Shown piece after piece: positions 1-10,990 of a stretch of 64,000 nucleotides of DNA. Source of the DNA: Stercorarius parasiticus (Eukaryota; Chordata; Aves; Charadriiformes; Stercorariidae); NCBI GenBank assembly GCA_013396915.1, contig VWZL01000278.1, positions 124,001 through 188,000 of the forward strand. The letters run 5' to 3'. How positions within the stretch are numbered: position 1 is the stretch's first letter; each line of letters opens with the position of its first letter. Below the pieces are notes generated by a model. That model made no database searches. It worked only from the letters and a program-made list of their open reading frames with translations, and had not been told where the DNA came from. A program made the translations under genes and the position numbers.

Positions 1-90
1 CGAATGACCCTGCTTTGAACAGGACATTGGACCTGAGACCTCTTGAGGCTCCTTCCAACCTGTTTTATTCTATCATTATATGATTCAATG
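1..90 (+). mobile_element. CR1 LINE 3' end, truncated by window edge
   Basis: The stretch contains a degenerate form of the CR1 terminal block: a 'ttggacctgagacctcttgagg' type stretch, then 'ctccttccaacctg', then an imperfect octamer tail near 63-90. This order is the usual 3' end of avian CR1 elements in sense orientation. No coding part is visible, because the element body lies before the window. The divergence of the tail octamers suggests an older copy. Confidence 0.75.
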
Positions 91-1088
91 ATTTACTAAT
101 GACAGAGTGTCCTAGGACAAAGGATGATTAAATTTCTCTCCTTCATTTACAATTCCCCACACTTTTTGGGATATGCTCCAATGCAAAATGAAATAAGGAT
201 TAGAAACATAGCTTGCAGCACTGTTGGGAGGATAAATACATTAAAGATTAGTAAGTGCTCAGATACTGTGTTAATGGGGGCCCTATAAGTACCTTGGAGG
301 GATCCAGAGCCCTAAATCACTATTAATGAATTGTATTGATTTCCCTTTAATTTCTGAAATGAAGCTATTATAATAAAACTTGGCTTTTATTTGACCTTTA
401 TCCAATGTGGTAATTATAAACACTATTTTACAATTATTTTATTCTTACTCCCAAAGGAAAATAGTACATGCTAATCTAGTCCGGGCTAAATGTTCCCTCT
501 TCTGTTTCTTTTATCTTTCTGGGGTTTTCTTCTTAGGCAAATCATATAAAATTATTTTACAAAAAATAAAATGATAGAATGATTAACAGAGCAATACTTA
601 AATTTGTGACTGGAGCTTGAACATATTGAATTCATTCATATCTAGTTTAGCTATGTCTAGGATCAACAGCAATTAAACAGTTGAAATGGAAAAATCGGCC
701 TGGTGGGAAAAACCTGTCTATAATATGAAGAAAATTTGAGTCCAGTTATTGATACTTTAGGTTTCCTTTATAGTTCTTCTGTAAATTACCAAAGAACAGA
801 AACATAAGAGACCTTAAATACCAAGTCCTCTCCATGAAGTGAGGTTTCTAAAAATCATCCCAAGCCTTTGCTTAACATTGTAGTTTCCAAAACTCTTTTA
901 GCACTGTGGGTTTCACCCACCAATCTGGCTATGTGCAGATGTACCCAAATCCTGATAGTAAGGAGAAACTCGAAGATTAACTGAAACTGAAACCTTTGCA
1001 GGAACCCATCGTTCCTTCTCCAGAGTTGCAAGCGCAGTCCAACCCAGCAGGCATTACCTGATTACATTTTAAGCTTTAGACCTTGTAA
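91..1088. other. Unique AT-rich DNA, nothing recognised
   Basis: I see no repeat, open reading frame of note or RNA gene here. The sequence is AT-rich and looks like ordinary avian intergenic or intronic DNA. Confidence 0.5.
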
Positions 1089-1190
1089 ATGAAAAAAAAA
1101 GGAAACAAAAAAAAGCAAAAGGGAAAGGGAAAGGAAAGGGGAAAGGGAAGGGGAAAGAGAAGGGGAAAGAGAAGGGATGAAAAAGAAAGC
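1089..1190 (+). repeat. Purine-rich GGGAAA-type simple repeat
   Basis: About 100 bases are almost purely A and G on the plus strand, built from units such as GGGAAA, GGAAAGG and GGGAAAGAGAA. The homopurine/homopyrimidine asymmetry is obvious by eye. A 62-codon open frame through it, rich in Lys, Arg and Gly, is a by-product of the repeat and is not a gene. Confidence 0.85.
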
Positions 1191-2882
1191 AGTGTTTCAT
1201 ACTGCTGCCTCCCTGGTAGTTTATCTCTGCAGTCAGGTATTAAAGCAGTCACTGAGGATGTGGGCTTCTTTGTCTAAAAGGTTTGAGATTTGTAACTCTC
1301 AGAGAGTGCTCAAGAAATTGAACTATATATTCAAACCAGAAAGCAAGGGGGCATTTGGTCTCTAGTCTCTCTTGAAAGACTCCTCTTTGTACTGAAGAAT
1401 TAGTCGTGCAAGGGGCCAAGAAGAGCAAATATAATTTCCTACCATGGCAAGCTTAATAACATAGATATGGCATGATACAGCTTTGAGTATGGAGACCTGG
1501 ATATTAATCCATTTTCTGAAATGGCAGTTAACTAATTTACTTGTTGACTGTTTTATTCGAGATACACAAACAATGGCCCTGGAATATTGTTCTCCTCCTT
1601 CCCTTATTAATGGAAGAAAACTTTTGCTCCCCTTTGGAAAGAGCTCACTTCCACTTTGCTAAAATGGATGCAGAGTTCAGAGATGAAAGGGAACAGCTTC
1701 TCAAGGAGGAATAGTCTTCCTATTACTTTTTCTTCTTTCTAATTAAGTCATGACTTATTGTTTAGAACTTTCATTTAAAAGGGAACTTGTACCCTATCAG
1801 AGAAAGGTAATTATTGAATGTAGGCCTTCCACATCTTCAGTGCTTAATTAACCTGAAATGTTGGATGAAAAGAGAAGGGCAGCATCTCCACAAGATGGTT
1901 GATTGAATGAATGATTGCCTCAAGCTTTTGCAAGAAAAGGAATAGGAAAGCTTGGGAAACCCTTGAGGGTTGTGAATCCTCCTTTCAAAATAAACAACTC
2001 TGCTGCCCGAGAAGACGATTGAATCTCCAGGTCCTCCCCTAAAATTAGCAAGGGTATACAGCTATTTTTTTAGGTAGAGGTGTAGGTAAAAGGAGTGTAC
2101 ATGAGCAAATGAGCATTCCTCTGGAGATCCAACACAAGCTCAGAAGAGCCTTGCCTTGCCCAGACTTCTGTCTCAATTCACTGAAATGGAGTGGATGCCC
2201 TACCTGGAAGTAATGAGTCCTTCCTTTTTCATCTAGGGATGCTCTTTCTGCCACCCCAGCACCACCTAACCATACAGGGCCACACCAGAGGCTCTGCCAG
2301 CAAAGCCACAGACCATTAAACAAGGCTAATCTGATGGCAGCTCTGTGTCCCAAGGAATCTCTGTTAACCAGGCTAGTGTCAGACTATAAAGAGTACAACC
2401 CCTTCAGGTGTATTCACATAAGTCCAATTTCTCCAGCCTATAGCGTCCACACTACAGCACCAAAAGCTGATGAGAAGCCCCAGCCCATAGCAGCTATTAA
2501 CTGTGAAATATCCCTTTAGACTGGATTAGAAACACCAAATAAAATGTGAAAGCCCCAGACTAGTCAAGACATGTCAGTACCAAAATTGGGAAGCATAACC
2601 TATATTATTACAGAGGACCTTCTACGCAAACTTAACAGCTCCTTGCTGTGCTGCTTTTCTGTCTATAGGATAACTGGGATTTACTCATCCGCTCTGGTTA
2701 TTGGTTATCTCACTCAATGATTCCATATGGTCCAACTGAATTTGTGACTCATTGGTTGAAAAAGTGTGAGATAAGGCTTAAGAAACAGCCTACTATTTAC
2801 CACTTCTTACTGCATATCTTTACCATTGTGTTTTGTTTTGTTTTTTTTTTTCTTTTCTTTAATATCTTCAACTGTTCCTTGC
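1191..2882. other. Unique DNA, nothing recognised
   Basis: Only short frames without recognisable domains are seen (for example 2045-2353 on the minus strand, 102 codons, no known motif). A T-rich run at 2829-2860 lies just outside the tail of the next CR1 copy. No splice-flanked exon candidate stands out. Confidence 0.4.
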
Positions 2883-3292
2883 TTAGAATCATAGAATCAT
2901 AGAATGTGTTGGGTTGGAAGGGACCTCTAAAGGTCATCTAGTCCAACCCCCCTGCAGTTACCAGGGACATCTTCAACTAGATCAGGTTGCTCAGAGCCTC
3001 ATCAAGCCTGGCCTTGAAAATCTCCAGGGATGGGGCCTCCACCACCTCTCTGGGCAACCTGTGCCAGTGTCTCACCACCCTCATTGTAAAGAACTTCATC
3101 CTAATGTCTGATCTAAACCTACACTGCTCTAGTTTAAAACCATTGCCCTTTGTCCTATCGCTACATGCCCTTGCAAACAGCCCCTCCCCAGCTTTCCTAT
3201 AGGCCCCCTTCAGGTACTGGAAGGCCGCTATGAGGTCTCCCCGGAGCCTCCTCTTCTCCTTGCTGAACAACCACAACTCTCTCAGCTTCAAA
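2883..3292 (-). mobile_element. CR1 LINE, 5'-truncated, minus strand
   Basis: Read on the minus strand, the element ends with two tandem tail octamers (plus-strand 2885-2906), preceded by the typical CR1 'ggttggactagatgacct' type block. Upstream of that is the end of ORF2. Like most CR1 copies it is strongly 5'-truncated; about 410 bp remain. It is nearly identical (about 6 mismatches in 346 bp, no indels) to the opposite-strand copy at 8239-8584, so both belong to one subfamily. CR1 elements make no consistent target-site duplication, and none is claimed. Confidence 0.95.
2977..3291 (-). pseudogene. CR1 ORF2 C-terminal fragment (104 codons open)
   Basis: The minus-strand frame reads [20 protein letters not shown] near its start and [20 protein letters not shown] near its end, stopping at the expected ORF2 terminus. 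This is the conserved C-terminal tail of the CR1 non-LTR retrotransposon protein, downstream of the reverse transcriptase core. The endonuclease and catalytic reverse transcriptase motifs are absent because of 5' truncation, so the fragment cannot be a working retrotransposon protein. The open frame here reflects a fairly recent insertion and does not point to selection. Confidence 0.9.
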
Positions 3293-3465
3293 GATTAAAT
3301 TTTGTTGCTCTCCTCTTTCTCACATGACCAGATGAAATCCAGCTTTGTTAATTATATTTTCATACCGAAGTACCTAGGTTCTTAAATTTTATCATTTACT
3401 CTTTCTGGGTCTCTCCTGCCTATCTCTAAAAAGCAGTAAATCAAACTTTTATTAGTTTGCCTTAC

Positions 3466-4042
3466 TGCTGTAGTTTAACTCTGGTAGGCAGCTAAGCATC
3501 ACACAGCCACTCACTCACTCTCCCACAGTGGGATAGGGGAGAGAATTGGAAGGGCAAAAATGAGAAAACTCACAGGTTGAGATAAAGGCAGTTTAATAAG
3601 CAAAGCAAAACCTGCACACACAAGCAAAGCAAAATAAGGAAGTCATTCACTAGTTCCCATGGACAGGTGTTCAGCCATCTCCAGGAAAGCAGGGCACCAT
3701 CATGTGCTAACTGGGAAGACAAACGTTATAACTCTGAACGTCCTGCCTTTCTCCTTCTTTCCCTGAGCTTTTATTGCTGAGCACAATGTCATATGATATG
3801 GGATATCCCTTTGGTCAGCTGGGGTCAGGTGTCCCAGCTGTGCCTCTTCCCAGCTTCTTGTGCACCCCCAGCAAGAGAAGCAGAAAATGCCTTGACACTG
3901 TGTAAGCACTGCTCCTCAATTACTAAAAACATCCCTCATCCCTGTGTTATCACCACTGTTTTCACCACAAATCTAAAACATAGCCCCATATGAGCTGCTG
4001 TGAAGAAAATTAACTTTATCCCAACCAAAACCAGTAAGTACA
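3466..4042 (-). mobile_element. Solo LTR of ERVL-like avian endogenous retrovirus
   Basis: The stretch aligns by eye along its whole length with the LTR at 60365-60944 in the same orientation, and with 50827-51407 in reverse. Shared blocks include 'gagataaaggcagtttaata' (antisense of the polyadenylation region) and 'atgggatatccctttggtca' near 3797-3817. It begins TG and ends CA on the plus strand. Candidate 5-bp target duplications flank it: cttac (3461-3465) and cttat (4043-4047), one mismatch. Five-base duplications fit ERVL-type integrases. No internal gag, pol or env sequence is next to it, so it is a solo LTR left by homologous recombination. It is more diverged than the 60 kb copy. Confidence 0.85.
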
Positions 4043-4047
4043 CTTAT

Positions 4048-5809
4048 TTAGACTGTGAAATGTTTATATTTGAGACCAATCCTTACTACACATTTTTGCA
4101 GGCTGCCTTCTAGGGATACACTCGCTTATATCCCTAAGAATTATGCCAATTTGTTTGAATTTTGTTTCCCAATAGCTCCTGTGATAATCCAAGAAAGTAC
4201 TAATATTACAGTGATGACTTTCCTCTCCAAATAAGCTATAGTTGGATGTCTTCACCAACATATGCCTTTACCACCAAGCCTAAATATCCAAACTCTTTGT
4301 TTCTCACAAAGTGCTGTATAGCCTAATCTTATGTATAGCAGGATTTTTCTCCATGAGTTTGGTTCTGAACTTGTGAAATACTGAGTTTAACTGACCTTCT
4401 TGACTCTAATGACGTAAGTGGGGATTGAAATCATTGAACATTTTATTGGTTTAAACCCCTTCACTTCTCTAATCTCAGAAGATTACTTCCAGTCACACGT
4501 GGTCAGCAGGGTACTAGCCTTTCTAACATACTCTTTTAGAGCAGTTTCAAACATCTGACTTCTTCCAACCTTCTTATATCTATGAGATTTCTCTCTTTTG
4601 GTACAAACCAACTACTCAATAGGTCTCAAAATAACTTTCCTTCTTTTACACAGTATTTTGTTTATTTTTCACTGACAGTAAATTCTAGTGTTATGGTTCA
4701 CCATGTGATCCTGCACTATTCTTGTTAATTATACAGTGAGATGATCAGAACCTGAGAGTTGTAAAATAGATGAAGCGGAGCAATGCCTTACGCTAATGCT
4801 GCATTCCCTGGGTTGTTGTTCATATGGATAATAGCATTACCAAAAAATAAAAAAAAAGGGCAGCTCTCTCTGGTGACTGGAAGACAAAAATCCAACCTAA
4901 GTGCTGCTGAGGAGGAGGATGCCGGTATGAAACAGACTTGAAAGGAAAAAAAACTGCAATGACAAGTCCAGAAAGTGGCCAGTAGAGTTGCCTGACTTCT
5001 AAGCAAAAATGAATGAAAAGAAAGTAGATAAGCAGAACAAAAGTAAAAAGCTCAGAATTCACAGATAGCACACCTGCAGAAATTATATTTCTGAAACTAG
5101 AAAACCTAGAAAACAATAAATGTAGAAATAATATCACAAAAGCAGGTGTGCTGGTGTGGGCTAAGAAGGCTCTAGTGAAGGTGGAAATGCCCTTAACTAT
5201 TTTTTTCCACATTTAAAAAGCTTCCTTTCTTTAATGAGTATCCACATATATTTTCACCAGAATAATAACCCCAGAAAATGTTCCAGGCTTCTGGAAATCC
5301 TCATCAAACAATAAAAATAAAAAGAAATTAAAAATGAGGATAATCTTGTGATTTGCAATAAGACAATCCAGCACAAAAGTATGAGTCAGCATGACATCCT
5401 TGTGTGGAGAACTAACACAATTGAGGGGAGTTAGAAGAAATTCGGAGTGTTAGCTGAAAAATTTTATTTCAATGACAAGAACAGAACCAGAGCCATTTCC
5501 AGGGATTTTAAAAGGAAACCACTACTCACTTTTTTCTCCCCCTACTTAAGAAACAAAGAAAGCACCCCACTAAAAACATGCATATGAAAGCCATAAAGAA
5601 CACCTTTCCAATATATTATAAAAGAAATCCAAATGTACCTGCCTAGTACGCTATTGAACATCAATGACTGGAAAAAACATAGTCAGTGACTAATCTGTTC
5701 AGATACACACAGGACAGGTGATCACAGGACAGAAGTGGGACCTGTAGAGCAAATCAGTTAAATTTCAATCTGATCTCAGTGCAGTCCTTCCTAGTGTAAA
5801 CACAGGAAA
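4048..5809. other. Unique DNA, nothing recognised
   Basis: The longest open frame is 130 codons on the minus strand (4820-5212), rich in Phe, Leu and Ile. That is typical of a chance frame through A-rich plus-strand DNA, and no family motif is seen. No repeat was recognised. Confidence 0.4.
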
Positions 5810-6090
5810 TTTGAGCACAGATGCTGATGTTCACCAGCAGCACTCCAGCTGACCAATACGGAGGTGACCTCAAAACCCTCCTTGCCAAAACGGCCTGGAT
5901 GCTAGCAAGCGGGACCTCCAACTACATGTATGGGACCTCAGGAGAGCCGTGAGCAGGGACCACCAGGTGGTCTTCATGGGGGGTTTCTCCCTAACACGGT
6001 CATGTGGTGTTGCAGGGAGCTGCACGGCCACATGTAGTGCTGGAGTACCTGCATCTCCCAAGGAAGGTTGGTCCTCTTAGGGACTACACC
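5810..6090. other. GC-richer unidentified block
   Basis: About 280 bp are visibly richer in G and C than the surrounding AT-rich DNA, with words such as 'ggagagccgtgagcagggac' and several CpG dinucleotides. Short frames cross it (minus 5870-6061) without known domains. It could be an old transposon or LTR piece, a decayed CpG-rich element, or a lone exon. I cannot identify it. Confidence 0.35.
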
Positions 6091-7079
6091 CTATAGAGAG
6101 AGCTACGCTGGTAATCCACACAGCCTGTGAGGTGTGTGTTGCATGTAACCATGTGAATCTGCCTGTATTTGTGTGCATATAGGTGTGATTAGAACTTCTC
6201 AGAATTTGTTTTAGAAGACTATTTAGAAATTTGTAGGAGTCCATTAACATTCTGTATCTAGTATTGTGGGTTGTCAGTTGTCTTGCTGATACAGATCTTG
6301 AATACATAGTTCGATTGCAAGTTAATTACATGCTGTTAATAAATCAATAAACTGCTTCAATCCTATTCTGACTTTAGCTACATGAACTGAGCAGTTTTTC
6401 CCTGTGACAGGTATCACAGGGGTGTTCTATGTTTGTGGGTTGTTTTGGGGTTATTTTTTTCGTAGTGGCAAAACTGAATTTGTTTTCACACGGAACCAAT
6501 TAAAAACTGTAAGAAGAGCTAGAGGAGTGCCCAGTCCAGAGGGATACTTTGGACATGGTTTATCAGTCTGGCCTCAAGACATGCCTTCATGGATCTGGCA
6601 TGATCTCAGAGCTCAGCCAGAACAAACATGAACCTGTTCAAAATGCCAGCAAAGCAAGACCACCTTTGCTTCATGTTAACCATATTAAAAAAATAGTTGG
6701 TGAAGCTTTTTATTATGTGGATACCAATGCAAAGCAAAATCAATGAGAATGTCTGCTTTGTCTTGCAGTCAAAAGGAAACCTAGACCATTTTTTTTCTTG
6801 CCAGACCTAAACTAGATGAGAGAGCTGGGGATTCAAAACTGAATTTTAGTCAGATTAAACCAATGAAGTTTGCCCTGAAATACTTAGATGATAAATGAAA
6901 ACAGTTTCAGTGCTGTGCAGGCTGCACTGGTACACCAATCAAATTCTATATTGCTCACAAAAAGGCTTTGCATAAACACTGGCCAAAATAGGTCTGGGCA
7001 GTGAACTATAGCCATGACCACCTTATATACGCTTATAGTAAAGTCTGTGTGTAGAACTGTACAACCACTGCAAGTAGTC
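6091..7079. other. Unique DNA, nothing firmly recognised
   Basis: AT-rich sequence. Overlapping short frames on both strands near 6404-6746 have no recognisable content. The last 200 bp could be the 5' continuation of the ancient CR1 that follows, but divergence is too high to place its start. Confidence 0.35.
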
Positions 7080-7835
7080 CTATTAATTGGGAAGGAAGTA
7101 TCAAGCAAAAATCTGATAGGGCCTCTCCTGGGTCTCTGCTGTTCAGTGTTTTCAGTAGTGACTGGGGTGGAAAGTGTATTTATGTGTATGGGCACCATCT
7201 CACACCACTATCTCATGTTCATCTTGCGATCCACTAAGTGGCCACGATCCTTTACTAAAGAATGGGTGCTGACTCAGCGACTTCTTTCCCTGCTTTATAT
7301 ACCGGAGAACTAAATCAGCATTTTCTTGAGAAGTTGGATGAATGGTCTAAAAAACAAGTTGAAAAAAAATGACTCACAACTTACTAAGGAGTGTAAAGAG
7401 CAATATCATTTGTACGGTATGAAATAGTTCTTTCATTTTCCTCAGCGCTGCATACTGTGCTCAGTCTCAGCAAGCATACTGCGTTTCGTTTTCTGAACTG
7501 CATTTCAGAAAAAGTGTGGACCAGTTTCAAAAGAAGCTAAAGGAGACCAACCAGGAATTATCAGTGGTCTAGAAAGCAAGACTGATGAGGAGAGTTGGAA
7601 ACATTTGGAGTAGTTTAGTTTATAGAAGAGAAGACTGAAAGCAGACATAATAATGTAAAAAGTGGCTGTAGACACTAAAGGACTAGACTGTTCATGTCCC
7701 CTGTAGTTACAGCAAGGTAATGGTTTTAAGTTGGTTCAATAGAGATTCAGCTTCAACTGTAAGGAAAGAAAAATCTATGAGTCCTGTCACCAAGTTTAGA
7801 GAGGCAGTGTTTTAAAGAGCGCATCTGTGAGCAAC
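7080..7835 (+). mobile_element. Ancient CR1 LINE relic, plus strand
   Basis: Two blocks fit the order and spacing of CR1 ORF2. Near 7105-7170 a stretch resembles the reverse transcriptase region that encodes the Q-G-S-V-L-G motif and the following F-I-S-D segment. About 400 bp later, near 7510-7650, 'gtctagaaagcaagactgatgaggagag' and 'tttatagaagagaagactgaaag' match the C-terminal region that encodes the Y-E-E-R-L and [13 protein letters not shown] stretches. The frame is destroyed throughout. Divergence is far above that of the tail-bearing copies, so this is an old insertion. The boundaries are approximate. Confidence 0.55.
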
Positions 7836-8238
7836 AGTCAAGGACAGATAGTCTTGTATTGTGGCCTCAGAATAGATGAGATGACTTCTTTATCTTCTTT
7901 CAGTCCCAGTTTTTTATGATCACACAGTTCTTCTGGATCATACGTAATTCAGAAGTAATGGAAACCTTCCTGTGGCTTGCAGTGTTTCTTTTACCAGGAC
8001 TGCATCTTCTGTTCCATTTACAACAACATGCCGTAGTGCTCTGATCATAGTGTCTGAAAAAATCAGCCATAGACATCTTCCTCCACACTTCTACCAAGGG
8101 ATCCATGCTCAGGTGGCCAGAGGGGCTTGTGGACCCATGTTTTGCCCTAAAGACAGCTGTCACAGATTGGCGAGGCAATCCTCCAGTCATAAACTGTGTC
8201 TGATGACAGAACTGTGAAAACCAGAAGGATAAATTACA
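7836..8238. other. Unique DNA, nothing recognised
   Basis: About 400 bp between two CR1 copies. Short frames at 7900-8217 on both strands overlap each other and show no known domain. Confidence 0.35.
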
Positions 8239-8584
8239 GCAGCCTTCCAGTACCTGAAGGGGGCCTATAGGAAAGATGGGTAGGGACTGTTTGCAAGGGC
8301 ATGTAGCGATAGGACAAAGGGCAATGGTTTTAAACTAGAGCAGTGTAGGTTTAGATTAGACATTAGGATGAAGTTCTTCACAATGAGGGTGGTGAGACAC
8401 TGGCACAGGTTGCCCAGAGAGGTGGTGGAGGCCCCATCCCTGGAGATTTTCAAGGCCAGGCTTGATGAGGCTCTGAGCAACCTGATCTAGTTGAAGATGT
8501 CCCTGGTAACTGCAGGGGGGTTGGACTAGATGACCTTTAGAGGTCCCTTCCAACCCAACACATTCTATGATTCTATGATTCTAA
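8239..8584 (+). mobile_element. CR1 LINE, 5'-truncated, plus strand (inverted partner of 2.9 kb copy)
   Basis: This is a sense-strand CR1 3' end with the ORF2 C-terminal coding segment, the 'ggttggactagatgacct' block and two tail octamers ending at 8584. It matches the reverse complement of 2883-3228 base for base, except about six substitutions and no indels. The ORF2 remnant has an in-frame stop (TAG near 8280) just after the residues A-Y-R-K-D-G, where the 2.9 kb copy stays open. Only about 346 bp remain, so the copy is strongly 5'-truncated. Confidence 0.95.
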
Positions 8585-9789
8585 ATGGAAGGGAAACTCG
8601 CTTCCTTGAAAGGTGGATCCCCTTTCATGGTCTGACAAGGGAACTCAAGGAAATCATATTTAGAAAGACAGAAATTAAAAACTGGCACTGTCCGAAATAA
8701 CAGAAATATTGTGAAAGAATTTGTATTCATGCGTGAATTACGGCTCCTCCGTTACAGAGTTAGTGCTGTAACCTACAAGATGGGAGGTTATAGCAGCTCA
8801 CCATCTTATTATATGAAAGAGAACTGTATTTTATAATAGATAAAGAGCAAGCTGTAAAAACTGAGGGGGTTAATAATAAGAAATTATGTTTAATATCGAG
8901 GAAAAATGTAGAAGCATAAAGTACTGGCCCTTTAAATGAGGGAAAACCAGGAGTTGAGGAGAGGTGAGTGAAAAAGCCTTGATATTTTATCAGCTGAGAC
9001 ATGCAGAATGGTATCATGAGGCTGGTTTCTAGCCTTGAATACACATACAAATTACCCTTTTATATTCAATATCATTCTGTTGGTTTGTAGCATGCCATGT
9101 CTGGGTAAATTAGCTTTTCAAAAACATTGCAGTACTGCTATTCAGTGCATAGTCTAACCATGTCACAAGGTGATGTACTGCACTTCCACTGTGCTATCAT
9201 CTACTGATTTACGTTGGTGAATTATAAAGCATTTGATACCTTTAATAGAGTGGCATGTTTTGTTGTTTGCAAGAGTTGTGTATTTGCTGTATAGTCATAG
9301 CAGTACATTTTATTGAAGTAGAGCATATGCAGCACTGAGGTAATGAACTTTACAAATAAATATTCACTCACGCACAGGGCAAGGCTTCGTTTCCAGTCTC
9401 ACAGAAAACACCCGTAAGATTGTTTAATAATAATGTGATAGAAAGGCTCAGGTTCTATTCACAACAATGATAAGCATGACCAATATCCTCTGAAATCAAA
9501 CTTTACTTTCTTCTAGTTCATTGAATATCTGATGACTCTCCTAAGGACTAATTGCAAGTGTCTTCACAGTATTCTTTTTTCTGGGGTTAACAAATCTCTA
9601 AATTCTGAAATATATGGGAAGAGGTAATTAAATTTTTAATTTTAGCTATGGCAGTGAAAGAGAATCGCCATTTCCCTTGTAGCAGACTTGATCCAACAAC
9701 AACATTTAGGATGAAATTAGTGGCATCCCCTAAATTACAGAAGCATACGTCATGATTTAGGCCAGGTTGGTCAATGACAAGACAACAGA
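8585..9789. other. Unique AT-rich DNA, nothing recognised
   Basis: No repeat family or credible gene was recognised. Short minus-strand frames (8760-9050, 9587-9802) carry no family signature. Confidence 0.4.
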
Positions 9790-10280
9790 TGCTCTCCCTC
9801 ACCTCTTACTCTAAGGAGAGAAAGAAGAAGGATAAAGAGATTTATGAGTTTAGAAAAAACTAAACTAATGAAATATTAATAATAAAATAAAAAAGGAAAT
9901 AATGAAATAGATAAAATATATAAAAATATACACAAAACTATATCAAGCTCCCAGGGAGATGTCACTGGCAGCACTGGGGAAATTCCATACTGGACTCAGT
10001 GACAAATGGAAACTGGAACACACTGACCAGGATCAGAAGGCAGATGAGCTGCAAGGGTCCTCCTCAGATGTCTGTCATTGAAGAAAGAGAGCCACTAAAG
10101 AAGCAGTCCACTGAAAGAGATGAATACCTCTGGAAATATGGCTTTAGATACCTTAAATAACCCTGGAAATATGGACCATTGTTCATCCTTTGCTACATTT
10201 CTTCCCCACATTTTTCTTCTTTCTTATTTTCATACTCAGCCATAGCTCATATCTTCTAACTTGTTTTGAGATACTTAATG
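9790..10280 (-). mobile_element. Probable degenerate avian ERV LTR, minus strand
   Basis: The segment has the flavour of a known bird retroviral LTR read in antisense. An A/T-rich stretch carries polyadenylation-like sequence at 9850-9940. It is followed by 'ctcccagggagatgtcactggcagcactgg'-like GC-richer sequence, then 'ccttaaataaccctggaaat', whose reverse complement contains a TATA-like TTATTTAAGG, near 10151-10170. I recall similar sequence from other bird genomes, but no second copy exists in this window to align, so this is recognition and not proof. Ends and target duplications could not be defined. Confidence 0.4.
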
Positions 10281-10285
10281 TAATA

Positions 10286-10470
10286 GAGAATCAGCTGAGG
10301 TTGACAAGGGCGTCTGGAGATTGCTTAGTTAAACCTCTCTGGTCAGAGCAGCGTCATATAGAACAGGCTGCTCAGAACAGTGTCAGGTCAGATTTTAAGT
10401 TTCTCCAAGGTTGGAGTCTCCACATCATCTCTGGGCTACCTGTTCCAGTCTCTGACCACCTGACACCCTG
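10286..10470 (-). mobile_element. Old CR1 LINE 3' fragment, minus strand
   Basis: Words typical of the antisense CR1 3' region occur in order: 'gaacaggctgctcagaacag', 'gttggagtctccacatcatctctgggctacctgttccag' and 'ctgaccacc'. These correspond to the ORF2 end (the P-R-x-V-x-S-P-S-L region). The tail octamers are eroded and the match is patchy, so this is an old copy. It abuts the probable LTR to its left. Confidence 0.75.
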
Positions 10471-10990
10471 CCTCCTAACACTGCTGCTTGACCATCATCA
10501 TCAGCGTAGACAGACTGCTGACATCATGTCACTTGACACCCTTCCCCTTGACTGATACTGGCAGTGCAGACAAGGTGCTGCTCACATTTAATGTAAGGCA
10601 TGGTTCTCTCAAATCATAATACCATTGATGGAGCCAAGGTGTGGTGTCATTCTTGCTCACATTCAAAAGGCATTTGCACAATGGGCTGTTGCTGACAGAT
10701 GATCCAGACAGTAAGTGTCCCTGGCAGCCTGCCAGAGCCGTGTTTGATCCTGTTTGATCAGCCCTTACGATCCTGTGTTTGCTATCAGTGGTCGGGTGGG
10801 TCTCTGCGTAGGCATGTTGTTGCTCATCTTTCTTACTGCCTCTATAAAGTTTGCTTTATAGTGTGTTGTCAGACTCCATTACTGTTCGGACCACACCACC
10901 CTCACAGTGAACTGAAGGCCCCAGGCTGAGATGGAGAAGAGGATGTGGGTACAGGCTTCAGGTGGGGCTGATCAGGAACATTAAGGCTTA
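10471..10990. other. Unidentified stretch between two CR1 pieces
   Basis: This may be the middle of one long old CR1 whose two ends are the flanking pieces, or unrelated DNA. I see no readable CR1 motif in it, and the 121-codon and 76-codon plus-strand frames have no family signature. Confidence 0.3.

Noticed and set aside
1089..1277. Lys/Arg-rich 62-codon frame that might pass for a basic peptide
   Set aside because: It is the translation of a GGGAAA-type simple repeat.
2045..2353. 102-codon minus-strand frame considered as an exon
   Set aside because: No recognisable domain. The plus-strand frame 2334-2519 overlaps its end only by chance, and no convincing splice sites or reading-frame conservation evidence is available.
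4820..5212. 130-codon minus-strand frame rich in Phe, Leu and Ile
   Set aside because: Composition is that of a chance frame opposite A-rich DNA. No start context, domain or splice structure supports it.
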